A DNA stretch of 64,000 bases, taken from the NCBI GenBank assembly GCA_963969595.1, contig OZ018410.1:36375413-36439412 (forward strand), read 5' to 3'. The position numbers and the translations under genes are program-made. This document shows, one piece after another, positions 1 through 13,504 of this stretch. The notes beneath the pieces are model-generated. The model had not been told where the DNA came from. It did no database searches and saw only the letters and a program-made list of their open reading frames with translations. The stretch comes from Neckera pumila. Its lineage: Eukaryota > Streptophyta > Bryopsida > Hypnales > Neckeraceae. How positions within the stretch are numbered: the first letter of the stretch is position 1; each line of letters opens with the position of its first letter.

Positions 1-1350
1 CTATGACTTTGCACTTTAACACCTAAAAAACTAGGCATACAAAAATGCATTTTTCATCCATCAATTTTTTTGAAGACTCTTGTATTTTTTTTTTAATATT
101 TGTATGGTATAGATTTTGAAGACTTTGCTTTGCAAAGATGCTATTATTCAATAGGTGTTGGTAAGTTTGGCCTTAGGAAGTGACCCATTTTTAGTTCAAA
201 AAATTATTCATTAAAAATGATTTGAGTAAAAAAGATAAATAAAAATCTTTAAAAATCACTATGATTAGAATTTAACATTTTGAGCTTAAAGAAAAAAATT
301 CTTGTTAAATTCACAAATATTCAATCTACAACTAATTTTAGAAAGAATTTACAATTTTTGGCTTCAATTTTTTTGGAAAATATTGGTTTATATACTAGTT
401 GATCTAACCAAATGGATGTGATCTATAAATCATGTTTTACAACTATTGTTTGGGAGTCATTATTAAAGCATTGTTCTAAGCATTAGAAGAGATTTGATCG
501 CATTGGAGGGCCGTTTTAGGCTCGTTCCCCAATTTGGCCAGATTTGTGAATAGCTGGTACAGGCTATCAGAATTTTTTTTTTTCAAAAAATAAAAAATAA
601 AAAAATGAAAAATTCTCTCCCAAATATCATTTTAGGCCAAATAATTTTTTTTTCAAAAATGACGTGGCATTCTCTTGACCACATCAACAAGCAACTTTCG
701 TGCGTAGGAACACAGGATAACTCACGGCTCTTGGAGGCCTCAAATCTCTTCTACTGTTGCATTTTGTAATACATCTTTTACAATTTTGGAAATCTAAACT
801 ACCCCCTAGTCCTTTAAGGATTATGGTTGGCCCCTCCAAATGCGCCACAAACCTAAAACTACCATCATTACTTTGGATACATCTCCAAAATCAATACTAT
901 GTAGATCTTATGAAAGAAACTCTCTACATGGAAAAAACGATTTTAGAACCTCTACCAAAAAAACCTTTGACCCTTCGTAACTTTTGCAAATCGTATCCAA
1001 ATGCCATGTTCTTTGGTGCGTTGGAACCTCCTTTCACTTTCCAACAAGAAAATCAATGACAATTTGACCAGCATAATAATAATAGTAACTAGGCATAGTA
1101 ACAAAAAGTGGCTGTTTTGGGGTACCCACCTTCTGTCCCAGCTCTCAAAGGTTTCCTAGTCCATCTTTGAGCAATTTATGAACAATGCCATCTATGAACA
1201 ATTTTGCTAAGTATTGCAGTGATGTGTTTTATGATTAGGGTTTCCAATTTTTTATTTTTCATTTTCTTCATGCCAGCGCTCCTTCAAGTTTCTATGTAAA
1301 GAAACCACTGATTTGAATTCCTAGTTACGTTGCAACAATCAGAAGAGATC
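1..1350. other. AT-rich intergenic region with a dispersed repeat
   Basis: No gene is seen here. The first 750 bases are AT-rich with no inverted ends or motif I recognise. From about 806 to 1131 lies an inverted copy of a dispersed repeat (listed separately). The ZMYND12-like gene begins at 1351. Confidence 0.5.
806..1131 (-). repeat. Dispersed repeat A, copy 1 (inverted)
   Basis: The reverse complement of this stretch aligns over most of its length with 3907-4200, and more weakly with 27255-27490. Shared landmarks are a start resembling AGGTGGGnACC, the string CTATGCCTAGTTACTATTA, a GTGAAAGGAGGTTCCAA motif and a GGTTCTAAAAT motif near the far end. Copies 1 and 2 lie in opposite orientation on either side of the 5' half of the ZMYND12-like gene. 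No clear terminal repeat, target duplication or coding capacity is seen, so the class is unknown. Confidence 0.6.
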
Positions 1351-4300
1351 ATGGAAGCTGTAGCTGTGGATCTGGGAGACAAGTCCCCCATTCATGCGCT
1401 TGTCACTAAGAAGGGCATTGTAAGTCTCCTCTTCATCAATTCCCTTACTTGCATATTTGTGCAATACACTCATTTTTTCCGCATCATTCAGCATCAAAAG
1501 TTGAGCTAGCTTTTTCTTCTTCAAATATATATGCTCAGAACCCTAACCCTACATACATTAGAGGTGTCAGATTTTCTTCCTTCTTTCCTTGTTAAGTCTT
1601 GCACAATTGGGATCGAGGTTTGCGTGATTATGAGCCCCAAATCTCATGATAAAGGGGTTCTTCTTCTCATTTGGAAAGATTTCTTTTGGTTTGATTTGCC
1701 TACAGATGTTCTCAATGAGCCAAGTTGCAGTGGAGGTCTTTGGCGAAAATCCAGCAGCATTTGGCAAGGTAAGTGCTCTTGTTTGCACACAGTGGATGGA
1801 GTCTATTCGGTCCTAAAACAGCTTGCAGTAAATCAATTTACGTTACAAAACTGGTTTCAAGCTTTTCCATGGTTGAAATGCTTACTTTATACTCCATATT
1901 ATATTAGGGTCCAACCGTTAACCCAATTTCAAAACCATCGAAATCAACCAATAGAAGCCCACAATGTTAGTCTATTTGCAATGCCCTGACCTGCTCCCCT
2001 GAATGCAACAAATTTGCTTGCTTGCTTAGCTTTCTCTGATTACGATCACCCTGTGTTTTGAGTCCAGGAATTGAGGAGGTTGAGGTACCCTCGAGTTCGT
2101 ACCCTCGACACTGTGACGCTCATGCGCTTGTCACAACTGGGGATTCCACCTGAATCTGCCAACGTGACTGGAGCCACTTTGTTGCCCCCAAATTCCCTCT
2201 TGCGCATCCTTGATGATCGACGCCGGGTAATTATCACTACATTCTTCCTCTTCAAAATCTGTGCAAATGCCTGAGCCATAAGGTTGAGGATACCATGTAC
2301 GTCACTGTAACCATTTTATCCAATATGTAAGGAGTGTGTTTTCACCATTTTAATCAATACGTAGGAGTGTGCTTTCACTGGGAGATCAGTCAGTATAGAT
2401 CAAGCTCCGCTGTTGAGATAGATCACTTTTGGTTACAATTTTTTTGGTTTGCAGAATGATTTGATACTGAAAGTGCAAGCTGCAATGCTCCAAATGATCA
2501 CCAAAGAGGTGACGAACCTGATTATCCGAGGTCAATATGAGGAGGCTTTACCGATTGCTATGGATGCCGTTGCCAAGGGACAGGCTTTGTACTGGCCAAG
2601 AGAGCCACTCAGGATGGTTCCTACGTACCTCCTGGCAGTCAGGGTTAGTAATGTATATAATTATTTTCTTTGAGTGTGCTTCCAAAGACGGACCTGCAGA
2701 ATTCAACCAGGTTTAAAAACTAGAAAGTAGATCTACTTCAAACTAAAAACTCTACTTTGTAAACAAACAAACAAACAAACAAACGCAATCAAGTTTTTAA
2801 ATGAAAATAATGGACGATTGTGGATGTGCAGGTCAACCTGGGGTTGAATAGGCCTGTGCAGAGTGAAGACCTTCTGGGAGTTGGATCTTGGCTCCTTCTA
2901 CAGGACACTTCGGATGCACCTAAGGATCAACTTCGGAGCGAAATCAGTCAATTGTTTGGAAAGCTCTCCATGCTTAATGTACTACTTATCAACCTTTTCA
3001 TATTCCATACGCAATAGTAAACGAGTGCTGCATACTAGGTAACTCAAATCTGGAGATAATACAGCGTGGAAAATAATACTCCCTCTGTCCCAAAACGATC
3101 TACAAAATGTTTGGGATTATGGCTGAAAAGAACGATATTTCAACCAGCTTCTAAGTATTTCAAGGAAGTTATCCAGAACAAAATGATCATTTTTGAGCAG
3201 CTAGAAGATCATATTGAAGGAAAAAAAAAGGGAACCGGAAGATCATTTTAGGACAGAGGGAGTGCATGCAAAGCCATGCAAGTGACAATTTTTTATTTTT
3301 CTTTCTTACAACTGGCTCCATATTTGAAATACCTAGTATAACCAGAATGAGAACTTTATAATTGTGGGATGATCCAATGGTGGAGCAAGGAAATTGAATC
3401 CAGAACTTGGAAAAAGGGTGTGATTATTATTGCGTCCTTGTACAAAAACCATAAATAGTTATATAGTGTAAAATGTTGAGAAATTAGTGAGCGGCAACTT
3501 AATTTTCACTATTAATTGTACTTTAGCATCAAAAGTCATTGAAATGGCAGAATTGCAAGTGTTTGGCATTTGCAGGTGCTCATTTGGAACCTCAGATGTA
3601 CACCTGCCTTAGATTTTAAAGCTCTGAGCACTTGAAGGTCACAGTCCATTTAAGGACCGTTTTAGTTTATGCTGTCCGATTGACACAGTCACATGGTGGG
3701 ATTAGCTTGCAGAAACTGGTGGAACCATCCCTGAAAGCATTTGCTGAGGAGGTGTATTACAAGTCCAAAGAATTTGGAATCTACGACGTTCGTACAAGCA
3801 TCGCTTTCTATAATTTGTCCCATGTCTTTCATCACCTGGTACGTACACATCCATACGGTAGGTTTTTAACTTCAGGAGGATTGACTCCCTTGTGGAGGCA
3901 TAAACAAAGGTGGGCACCTCCAAAACCGTCACTTTTTTGCTACTATGCCTAGTTACTATTAGTAGACTAGTCAAATTTTCATTGATTTTTTTGTTGTTTA
4001 GTGAAAGGAGGTTCCAAGGCACCAAAGAACGTGACATTTGGAAACCATATGCAAAAGTTATGAAGGAACAAAGTGTTTCTTTGGATAGAGGTTCTAAAAT
4101 TGTTTCTTCAACAAAAGTACATATTGGTTTTGGAGATGTACACAGAGTAATGATGGCGATTTTAGACAGGGTGCAATTTTGGGTGTATCCACCTTAGTGA
4201 AACTAAAGGATACTTGAAACCGACATAGTTTAGAAACATTCTAAGAGCATTCTTCAAGTATCCTTACCTTTAATCTCGCATGATTTTCTTATATGATGCA

Positions 4301-5813
4301 ACCATGACATTCTTAACCAACCTCAATCATTTTCCCTTGGAGATTGGGACAATCCCTTTGTAGATCTTTGGGAGTGAATCTAGTTTAATTTTGAGAGGTC
4401 ATTGGCTTGATTAGAAAGTTGCAACAGTAGTGTCGTTGGCTAGCTGGGAAGTTACAATGGTAGGGGCTCCCACTTTGTGGGGCAACAAAAGGAATGTTTG
4501 TAGCATTGGATAATGATGCTATGGACATGGCATCTTTGATGTCTTGGTTGCAAAAAGCCATCATGCTAAAATTTCAACTGATAAGTTATTTGATTTGAAA
4601 AATTATCAGAATCAAGTGGACCATGCGTTGGCATTTTGGGATGTGGTGATCTATTCGTGGAGAGTGGCATTGGAAGAGGTGGTACTAGGCATGATTCCTT
4701 CAAGGGAGTTGCCATGGGGAAAAAAAGAATTTGAGGGCGTCAACCCAAAACGTTTGAATGCCAAGCAGGCCATTGCCACACTGCAGATGAATGAAATGTG
4801 TGATCTCATCCAGGTTGCATGGTTCAAATTTTTTTTTCCATATAAAAGACAGATGTGAGAAATGGAAAGAGCAATTGAAATTTTATTTTTTTGATAAAGT
4901 ATGAATTTGTTATGAATTTTTGAAGTGTGTTGCATGCCCAATTGGCCCAAAAGAGTCTCTAGACTACCCAAAAACCAACAAAAAGTAATGATCATCCTAC
5001 TCACCTAAAGCAATCACAATATTCCTAAGGACATCCTTAGTCCTAAATGGTATATTGGCCCACACAATATATTTTTAACTTTTGAATGATGAATAATTAG
5101 AACTTGAAATTTATATCATTGGAAGCGTATCCAAAAGCACTTTGAGTAAGTGCAAGAAAATTCAAATTTGGACATTGAACAACCACTTCAAAAGCAAGGT
5201 AAAAGTCACAAATTATAGAGTGTCTTAACAAATCACGGTTACCAAAGCAAGATTTGACCATTGACACTCTAAAAGAGGCCTCTTTTAGGCCTTATAAATC
5301 TCCATTGTATTGCCCTTTTCTCTGAAGTTGGGAATACTGTCACATTCTAATGTGATGAATTGAAGATTGGCTAATAAACTAGAGGCTTGTAATTTATCAT
5401 CCCCTTTTGGAAATTTGGTCAGCAATATACTAAAAAGCATAATCCACACATGACCAAATTTTGTGACATTAAAATTAGTGAAGAGTGAGATTTGTTGACA
5501 AATGACTTGAGAAGATGTGGCGCAGGACATCTGCAAATTAAGGAGTGACAAGCTCGGGCGAGATCATTTGTCGGTAGGGGAGGCCTGTTACGTCGCAGGC
5601 TTGGCATTCAGTCATGCAAATAAGAAGCTGTTGGCATTGGAACATTTGCAAAGGGCACATGAGATCATGAAACAACCCAACTTCATGGACCTCCAACACT
5701 TCATCAATAAAGCTATTGAAGTTCTCCTTCAGCCTCCTCCACCTCCTGAAGTAGCCTCCCCCGCGTCACCAGCTTCCGGGCCATCGTCACCTCCTCCGGA
5801 TACCTCGAAGTAG
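1351..5813 (+). CDS. ZMYND12: ZMYND12-like axonemal TPR protein (TAX-1 family), 8 exons, 414 aa
   Basis: Exons: 1351-1419, 1706-1768, 2068-2226, 2455-2643, 2832-2978, 3713-3838, 4610-4813 and 5526-5813. All introns are GT-AG and all junctions are phase 0. The TPR-rich core resembles ZMYND12: a helix pair with GQYEEALPIAMDAV, then MVPTYLLAVRVNLGLNRPVQ, then FGIYDVRTSIAFYNLSHVF. A last exon carries a TPR (residues about 320-380) and a Pro/Ser-rich tail. ZMYND12 and trypanosome TAX-1 are axoneme-associated proteins, so a role in sperm flagella is inferred. The Cys/His-rich N-terminal MYND finger of animal ZMYND12 is absent; about 97 residues unlike it take its place. Start: the first in-frame ATG of exon 1. 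Introns hold a Stowaway MITE, other repeat fragments and a (CAAA)n run. The gene is convergent with the PPR gene. Least certain points: the first two exons and the exon 5/6 join. Confidence 0.72.
2761..2785. repeat. (CAAA)n microsatellite
   Basis: About six CAAA units in intron 4 of the ZMYND12-like gene, just upstream of the exon 5 acceptor. Confidence 0.8.
3079..3262. mobile_element. Stowaway-type MITE (Tc1/mariner)
   Basis: The ends are inverted: CTCCCTCTGTCCCAAAA at the left and TTTTAGGACAGAGGGAG at the right. The left flank is TA (3077-3078) and the right flank is TG, read as a mutated TA. This is the Stowaway signature. The element is 184 bp and lies in intron 5 of the ZMYND12-like gene. 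A 61-codon open frame across it is incidental. Confidence 0.85.
3290..3525. mobile_element. Repeat B (CTACACAAAATAGTG MITE), right-half fragment
   Basis: The stretch runs through a TCCTTGTACAAAA motif, then AAATTAGTGAGCGGCAACTTAATTTTCACTATTA. It matches the right half of the copies at 53281-53386 and 55741-55840. The left end is missing. It lies in intron 5 of the ZMYND12-like gene. Confidence 0.6.
3907..4200 (+). repeat. Dispersed repeat A, copy 2
   Basis: Forward copy of the repeat at 806-1131, lying in intron 6 of the ZMYND12-like gene. Similarity is continuous from the AGGTGGGCACC start to about 4165. Confidence 0.6.
4814..5525. other. Intron 7 of the ZMYND12-like gene
   Basis: This 712-bp intron has a weak donor (CAG followed by GTTGCA). 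Its acceptor at 5525 was chosen because it alone keeps the reading frame. I see no gene, RNA or clear transposon in it. Confidence 0.5.
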
Positions 5814-5984
5814 GTTAGAGATGGAAAACAATCATTTATTGCACTGTGTTATGTGAAAATCGATATTTACTGGAACAAGGTAAAGACCTACTTTGAATGA
5901 ATAACTCTAATGCTTCCTGCGCTTTGGTCTAGTGAAATTAAGGTAAACATTGCAAGGATACAACTACATATATGAACTGAACTA

Positions 5985-8900
5985 TTATCTTTGGCTTTCA
6001 ATCATGTCTGTGACCTCCTTTATCTGCTCTGGACTACGACAAGACGACAGCAAAACTTTAGCAGTAGCTCGGTCAGGAATACAGCCTGCAGTGACCATTT
6101 TCTGGTAGATGGAAACACATTTCCTGTACAGCTTCCGTTTGGCGTAGGCACCCATGAGTGAGGTCCATGACATTGGATCAGGAGTGAAGCCCTTCGACTC
6201 CAGCGAATTGAAGACTTCCTCGGCTTTCTCAATGTAGCCTCCTTGAGCATACACGTTGATAAGCGTGTTCAGTGTGCTGATATCTGGCTTGCATACACTG
6301 TCTTGCATGGATTCATATAAGCTCTCCATTTTGTCCATCCTGCAAACACGAGAACAGCAAATGAGGATATGGCTCCGCCTAACAATTTTCCATAACAAAC
6401 GACTTGATTATCAACTGTTTCAGTACACTTCGATTGATTAAAGAGCACTAAAACGACACTAAAACGACAGTATAAAAACATTGAAATGACACTAAAAGAG
6501 TGCTACAGAAGTATTGGCCTATCAACTGATTGAAGCAGCACTGAAACAATTTTGAATAATTAGAGGGTAGGGACTTTTGTGATGCCATGATCTGCAAATT
6601 GAGATAGCCGAAGATCAAACACGTACGACGTAGTTGATTAGAGCTTTTACAGACATTGACAGGGAAATGTGTGTTTCGTACCTTCCTGAATTCCCATATG
6701 CGCTAAGGAGAGAATTGAACATGAAAGTATCAGGCTCAACTCCAGAGCTTTTAATTTCCCGTACAAAATTCTCAGCATCAGTGACCCTTCCCGCTTTAGC
6801 ATAAGAGCTGAGTAGGAGCATGTGAGACTTCATAGTTGGCTTAAACCCTGCCTCCTTCATGGATTGGTAAACAGCTTGTGCCTCTGAAAATCCCATAGTT
6901 CCAAGGTTAATACGATACAGGGCATGCAATGTAAGCTTACACAAGAAATTCTCTGGCATTGGATTTCCTCCAAGTATTGAGGGTTATCTAAAATTCACAA
7001 CCTGCACAGAGCTTTCAGAGACAAGCCTGAACAATTGTAGCTTTGGATGCTTTACTAGCAATCAGATAACTAACAAGTTGAAAGGTTAACTAGCAGGTAC
7101 CAGCGATCAATCCTGCACGACCGAATGCGTCAATGAGTATATTGTATGAAACATGATCTGCTCTCACGCCTGCGTCTGACATTGTCTGAAACACTTCTTT
7201 AGCTCCGGCGGGATGCCCCCCTCGACTGAAATTGCACAAAAGACAGCTCTTTTATTATTATGCCCAAGGTACCACTCTTCAATAAAACAGAATGAAACCC
7301 GCGTAGATTTTCAGATAATTCCAGAGATATGACTAGATTTTCTATAGCATCGAAAGGGTTGACTTCTAGGGTATAGATCACATATCTTCTTCCCATCTAG
7401 CTCCGGATATTTAATTAGCTGGAACGCGCCTCCTTATCAAATTCTAATTGAGTACCAAAAATCGAAATTATAGAAGAAGCCAAACGACTCGTCATTATAT
7501 TCCTAGTTTACTGAATTTACTGTTGCAAGGAGATAAAGTGGTGAATTCTGTATAACAGACCTGTATGCTTCTAACAAGGCATTGTACGTATAAACGTCAG
7601 GAACAAAACCGGTAGATTGTAGCTCCGCAAATATCTCTTCAGCCCTTACGCAATTCCCCTCCCTTGCATGCGCATTAATGAGTGCAGTGAAGGTGTACAG
7701 ACTAGGAGGACACAACGCCTTCCGCATGCTTTGAAAAAGATTTTCGGCCTTGTCTGGATAAAAGGCCTGTTCGATGAACATTTGAAAACAGGTAAGTTAA
7801 TTCTGCAGCAACATTAGGTCTTTAACACCATATGTGCCCAAATAACCAAACAGTGACCGCTTCCATATCTACAAGAGTTGAAATAAGTCATTTAGGAAGC
7901 TTCAGGAAAGGTAACAAAATATATCAAAAGCAGAAGAAATCATAATCTATGTGTTTAAAGCAATAGAAATATGTCCTGAAAGTTAATATAATCAGCCCTC
8001 TAGCTTCCAAAGTGGACACCCTATTTTTATCTTGGATACTTGGCATTTTAAATGCAGGCTAAATTTCTATTATGATCATGACACGATAGTAACATTCCCA
8101 ACTTGTGATGGCCAGAGGGAAGCAAATCTGTAAAGACGAATGTCCTATGTGAAACAGACTATGAGTTGCAGGTAGGTTGACTTACTTTACCATAAATATT
8201 AATCATAAGAGTGAAAGTGTTGACTGCTGGAGGAACACCTTTTTTCTGCATATCCCGAAAGACGTCCTCTGCTTGCTGCCAGCTTCCAGACTTGCCCAAA
8301 ACTTCCAAATAAGTGTTGTACGTAACTAAGCCTGACAATACCACCCATAGAAGTCACACTATGTTAACCCCTAAAGGACCAAGAATCCATGGTTTGAAAA
8401 GGACCAGTTCGATGATTATATTGAGGAACTACAATTCAAATTTTACATCACCAGAATCAGTGAAGAACGCTGCATGCGTAAAAATTAAAAAATCAATAAA
8501 AAAATAAAAGTAGACTAAAGGAGGTCCAAATATGACCTACTCCAAACTGCTAAAAAGACATGATGCCCAATTTGGACTCTTGGTCCTTAGGTGAAAACCA
8601 AAGAATCATGCACTATGTGACGAATGTCAAGGCCTGTACCAGGAGAATAGTTAGTGTCTCGCATTTCGTGAAACAGATTATCAGCTTTCTCAAGCTGACC
8701 CCCACGTGAATAAGCAGCCATGAGGACATTGAAGGAGGTTTCTGTGGGGACACACCCAAACTTTTTCATGAGATGAAAAGTCTTTTCCGCTTCTATCCAC
8801 TGCTTGCTCTTCCCGTAAGCGTCTATTAGCATGTTAAAACAACCCACGTCCGGCTTGAACATACTTCCCTGAAGTATCCATTCAAAAATCTGCAGATACA

Positions 8901-10576
8901 CACCAAAATCTTAGAACACCAGAACGACCAGGAGCTCCTTTTCTAAATATGTTAATCCAAAAATTCAAACCTTAAATTCATTGTTAGATTCTTAAAACCA
9001 AAAAAATTCAATTTCAATTTTTGAGATTCTCATTCAACCAATGGAAAAAATCAATAATAAAGTCAACTGAATTGTTTACTTCATTTTGGTGAAATCAATC
9101 AATTTCCAAAGGAGATTCTGTAAAAATATGAGAAAAAGAGGTGAAAATGACCTTCAGAAATGAGATAAAAATGCATGCCGTTAAGGAAGAGACAAAAAGA
9201 GGTAAGCGGTTTCTAAAATCACGCGTCTCAAGATTGAGTATTCAGATCAAACATTAAGTATTAAAAATGTCAAGATTGAACATTCAGAATTCAGATTCAG
9301 ATTGCGTACCACTATCACACTTCGCCAGTCCCGTAGCCTTCTGAGCTCGGCAACAACCTCCAGGATATCTTCCCAAGTGCCAATCCCACGGGGAAGAGCG
9401 TCCAGGACGTCCCACACATTCTGAGGACTTTTCTGTGTCATGAGGACTCGCATCAATTCAGAAGCACTCGGACTCAGAATAGGAGGTGCCCGTTCATTCC
9501 CGGGCTCTGGCATGTTGACCCAGCCTTTCCCTCTCCTGATCGCAACTGAAAAGTAACACCGATTCATTACTCTGTCACAAATCCAAAAGCAGCAAAAGAA
9601 AAGAAAAGCTTCATAAACTGGACCACTGTTTGCTGAAGAGAAGGTAACAGCGCCTTGTTATGACAACACCTTAATTGCAACAGCCATGTTTGAGGGATGA
9701 ATGGGCAGAGAAGGACTTCAAAATCACTATTTCCACTTGAAGTGCCCATTTGGATTTCACAACATTGGATGCCATGCATTAACAGAAATGCTAAGTTGAA
9801 TTTGGATATTTTCAACATGGCATTCTCTGATGACCCGACTCTATTCATGCATGAACATAAATAATCAAATCTCAAGTGATTTGCGGGTATGTCTTTGTTT
9901 GACTTTGTAAAGAGTTATGCTTTTGTTGCTTTCAGCCTGCGGTCTGTCCGGTCTTGAGTCTGCTTAGCCTGTGGGGTAAAATACTTCTGCCTTGGGCTTT
10001 GTTGCACTCTCATTTTGCAATGAAATCTTCTTTTCATTTGCTCACAATTCAAAATAAATTACAAAAAAAGCAATGCTCACACAGTACTCATTTCTGTTGC
10101 TGCATTCACAATGAGTCAAAATAGGTGTTTCCAACACACTGCGAATAACTCACTCAATTTGAATCAGAATCAGCTAATTTCAATTCTCTAGGCGACCGCT
10201 TCAATTTACTAATGATTTCTAAGCTTCGCATTCAAGTGTTTTCCACCCCAAATGCTCACAAACCTCCAACTATCGAATGCGGTACCTTACCTCTCCTGGG
10301 CGACTTGAAGCTGAGCCTCGAAGAAATACGAGCCTCTGAGCCCCTTTGCTCGACAGGTTTCGCTTCTGCAATCGTCGACTGCATTCGGAGTACATCACTC
10401 CTACACCTCTCTGACGATGTAAGACAACATGATGCTCCCAAGCTTGTGCTGGTCCTGTCCAAACACAAACAGGGCATGGAATGCAAAATCCTTACTGTTT
10501 CAAATCGCCCTCTAAAAGACTCTGAAATGGTCACATTGATAATTTTGAAGGTTTCCTCGTAAACTACGAAGGCCAT
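5985..10576 (-). CDS. P-class PPR protein, At2g35130-like, 8 exons, 601 aa
   Basis: Exons in transcript order: 10576-10291, 9545-9310, 8889-8640, 8331-8186, 7766-7561, 7225-7101, 6883-6682 and 6339-5985. All have GT-AG ends and phases agree throughout (1806 nt). From about residue 175 to the end, 35-residue PPR motifs run back to back, each ending in a YN/FN..L...Y/AYG-type helix, for example FKPDVGCFNMLIDAYGK and FVPDVYTYNALLEAYSR. Order and length match Arabidopsis At2g35130 (about 613 aa). There is no E or DYW domain. P-class PPR proteins bind organelle RNA and affect processing, splicing or translation. The N-terminal 95 residues are rich in Ser and Arg, compatible with an organelle transit peptide. 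The start is the first ATG (10576); an internal ATG at 10477 is the alternative. It is divergent from RPS15A. Confidence 0.88.
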
Positions 10577-10998
10577 AAACCCACGCAACACCTCTGCTCC
10601 CGCAAAAGCAGTCCATTAATTACTCTTGTAACGATTCGCATTCACAAATTCTGGCTACGCTAGTTGTAAATTCCCAATTCACTAAACAACAAGACGGATT
10701 TCAAACATACCGGAGGGTCCCGCCCGAAGAATGCAGAAGTACAGCCATTGAAGTCATGGTTGCAGCAGCTCCGCACCAGACTTCAATTGAGCTCAAAACA
10801 TGCCGAATAAATTCGCAAAAGCGTGCACGAAATTCGGCAACAGCAACGTCGATTTCGAGAAAGCCCAAAATTCCACTGCAAACGGATAAAATGGTCAAAA
10901 TGAGACAGGGAGCCCGTTCATGCCGAACCTGATTCCGAGTCTGGAAACCCTAATCTGACGCCAGGTTTGGTTTTAGGTTCGGGCGGCCGGGGGTATTA
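10577..10998. promoter_or_regulatory. Shared divergent promoter of the PPR gene and RPS15A
   Basis: The PPR start codon (10576, minus strand) and the RPS15A leader (from about 10960, plus strand) are separated by under 400 bp with no repeat between them. The interval therefore probably contains both promoters and both 5' UTR starts. The exact transcription start sites cannot be read from sequence. Confidence 0.6.
10945..10953. promoter_or_regulatory. telo-box (AAACCCTAA)
   Basis: Exact AAACCCTAA just upstream of the RPS15A leader. This element is common at the 5' ends of plant ribosomal protein and translation genes. Confidence 0.75.
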
Positions 10999-11100
10999 TG
11001 CTGAGACAGACGAAGCTGAAGCTCTTTCGCAAGCCTTTAGCGCTTCCGCCATCTCCAGCCCTCTCCGCCTCTCGTCGACGCCTTTGCGCGTATTTCCGAG

Positions 11101-11518
11101 GTATGTTGTCCTTAGTTTGCATTTGTAACGTCCCTTGTTATATTTTTTTTTTCAGTTTTTTTCCACTTTGTGCAGAATATTAGGTTTTAGGTTTTAGGTT
11201 TTTCTCGGGAGGTTTTGTGGTTATGGTAGGAGCACATCTTCAACAGCCTTTAATCGGTTTTCAGAGCGCGCAGATGGCTCTTATTTCTTTATAAATTTTG
11301 TTTGCTTCACTTGTGAAGAAGTGGAACTTAGGTTTTAGGGTTCTGGGGTTATCGTGGACTTGAGATTTTGTTTATGAATTAGAGAAAAGCTGGTGAGGAC
11401 ATTTGAGAGTTCTGGGAGTTCTACAATTTGACTCTTGATAGGAATTAATGTTGTTCGAGTTAGGTGTTGACTTATAGCTGAAAATGTTCCTACTTTTGTG
11501 ATATTCATTGCTTGACAG
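11101..11518 (+). other. RPS15A leader intron
   Basis: A CT-rich leader exon (about 10960-11100) ends TTCCGAG before GTATGT. The acceptor TTGACAG is at 11518, ten bases before the RPS15A start codon. Leader introns are usual in plant ribosomal protein genes. A short upstream frame starting at 10998 runs through this splice (see findings). Confidence 0.7.
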
Positions 11519-11528
11519 GTAGGGCACG

Positions 11529-13103
<1,575 letters not shown>

Positions 13104-13504
13104 TTGAAACTAGGGTTGACGCAACAGGAAGGCTTGCATGTGTTTTGGAGTGGTATATGGTGAAGGAAACATGTCTATTTCTGGATGTTCAATATTCTTT
13201 TCTAGACCATCTTCATCAAGAATGTCGTTATGTAAGAGGCAGGGCAGAGCTTTGTAACAATTACTGCACATCATCTATCGTCATTCTTTGTTGCTTGTTC
13301 AGTGTATTCTTCTTGTCATGGTCTGCTGCATTGGTGTGTCTAATTCTCTTCTATCTTCTCAATTGAGTACTGTATTCTCAATTGTGTTGCATATTCAATG
13401 TTTTCTACTTGTCATGACGTCTGCCATTTCTCTGGTATCGAGTTTATGGCAAAGACCCCGCTTCCAGCTCCCATCTCCCATCAACTTTAGTTCCATCTCT
13501 GCAG
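13104..13504 (+). other. RPS15A 3' UTR and downstream sequence
   Basis: A T-rich stretch follows the stop codon, with no repeat ends and no second gene visible. The poly(A) site was not located. A TTAA transposon begins at 13505. Confidence 0.5.

Noticed and set aside
2046..2279. Minus-strand frame opposite exon 3 of the ZMYND12-like gene
   Set aside because: It is a shadow of the plus-strand exon, which has matching phases and splice sites.
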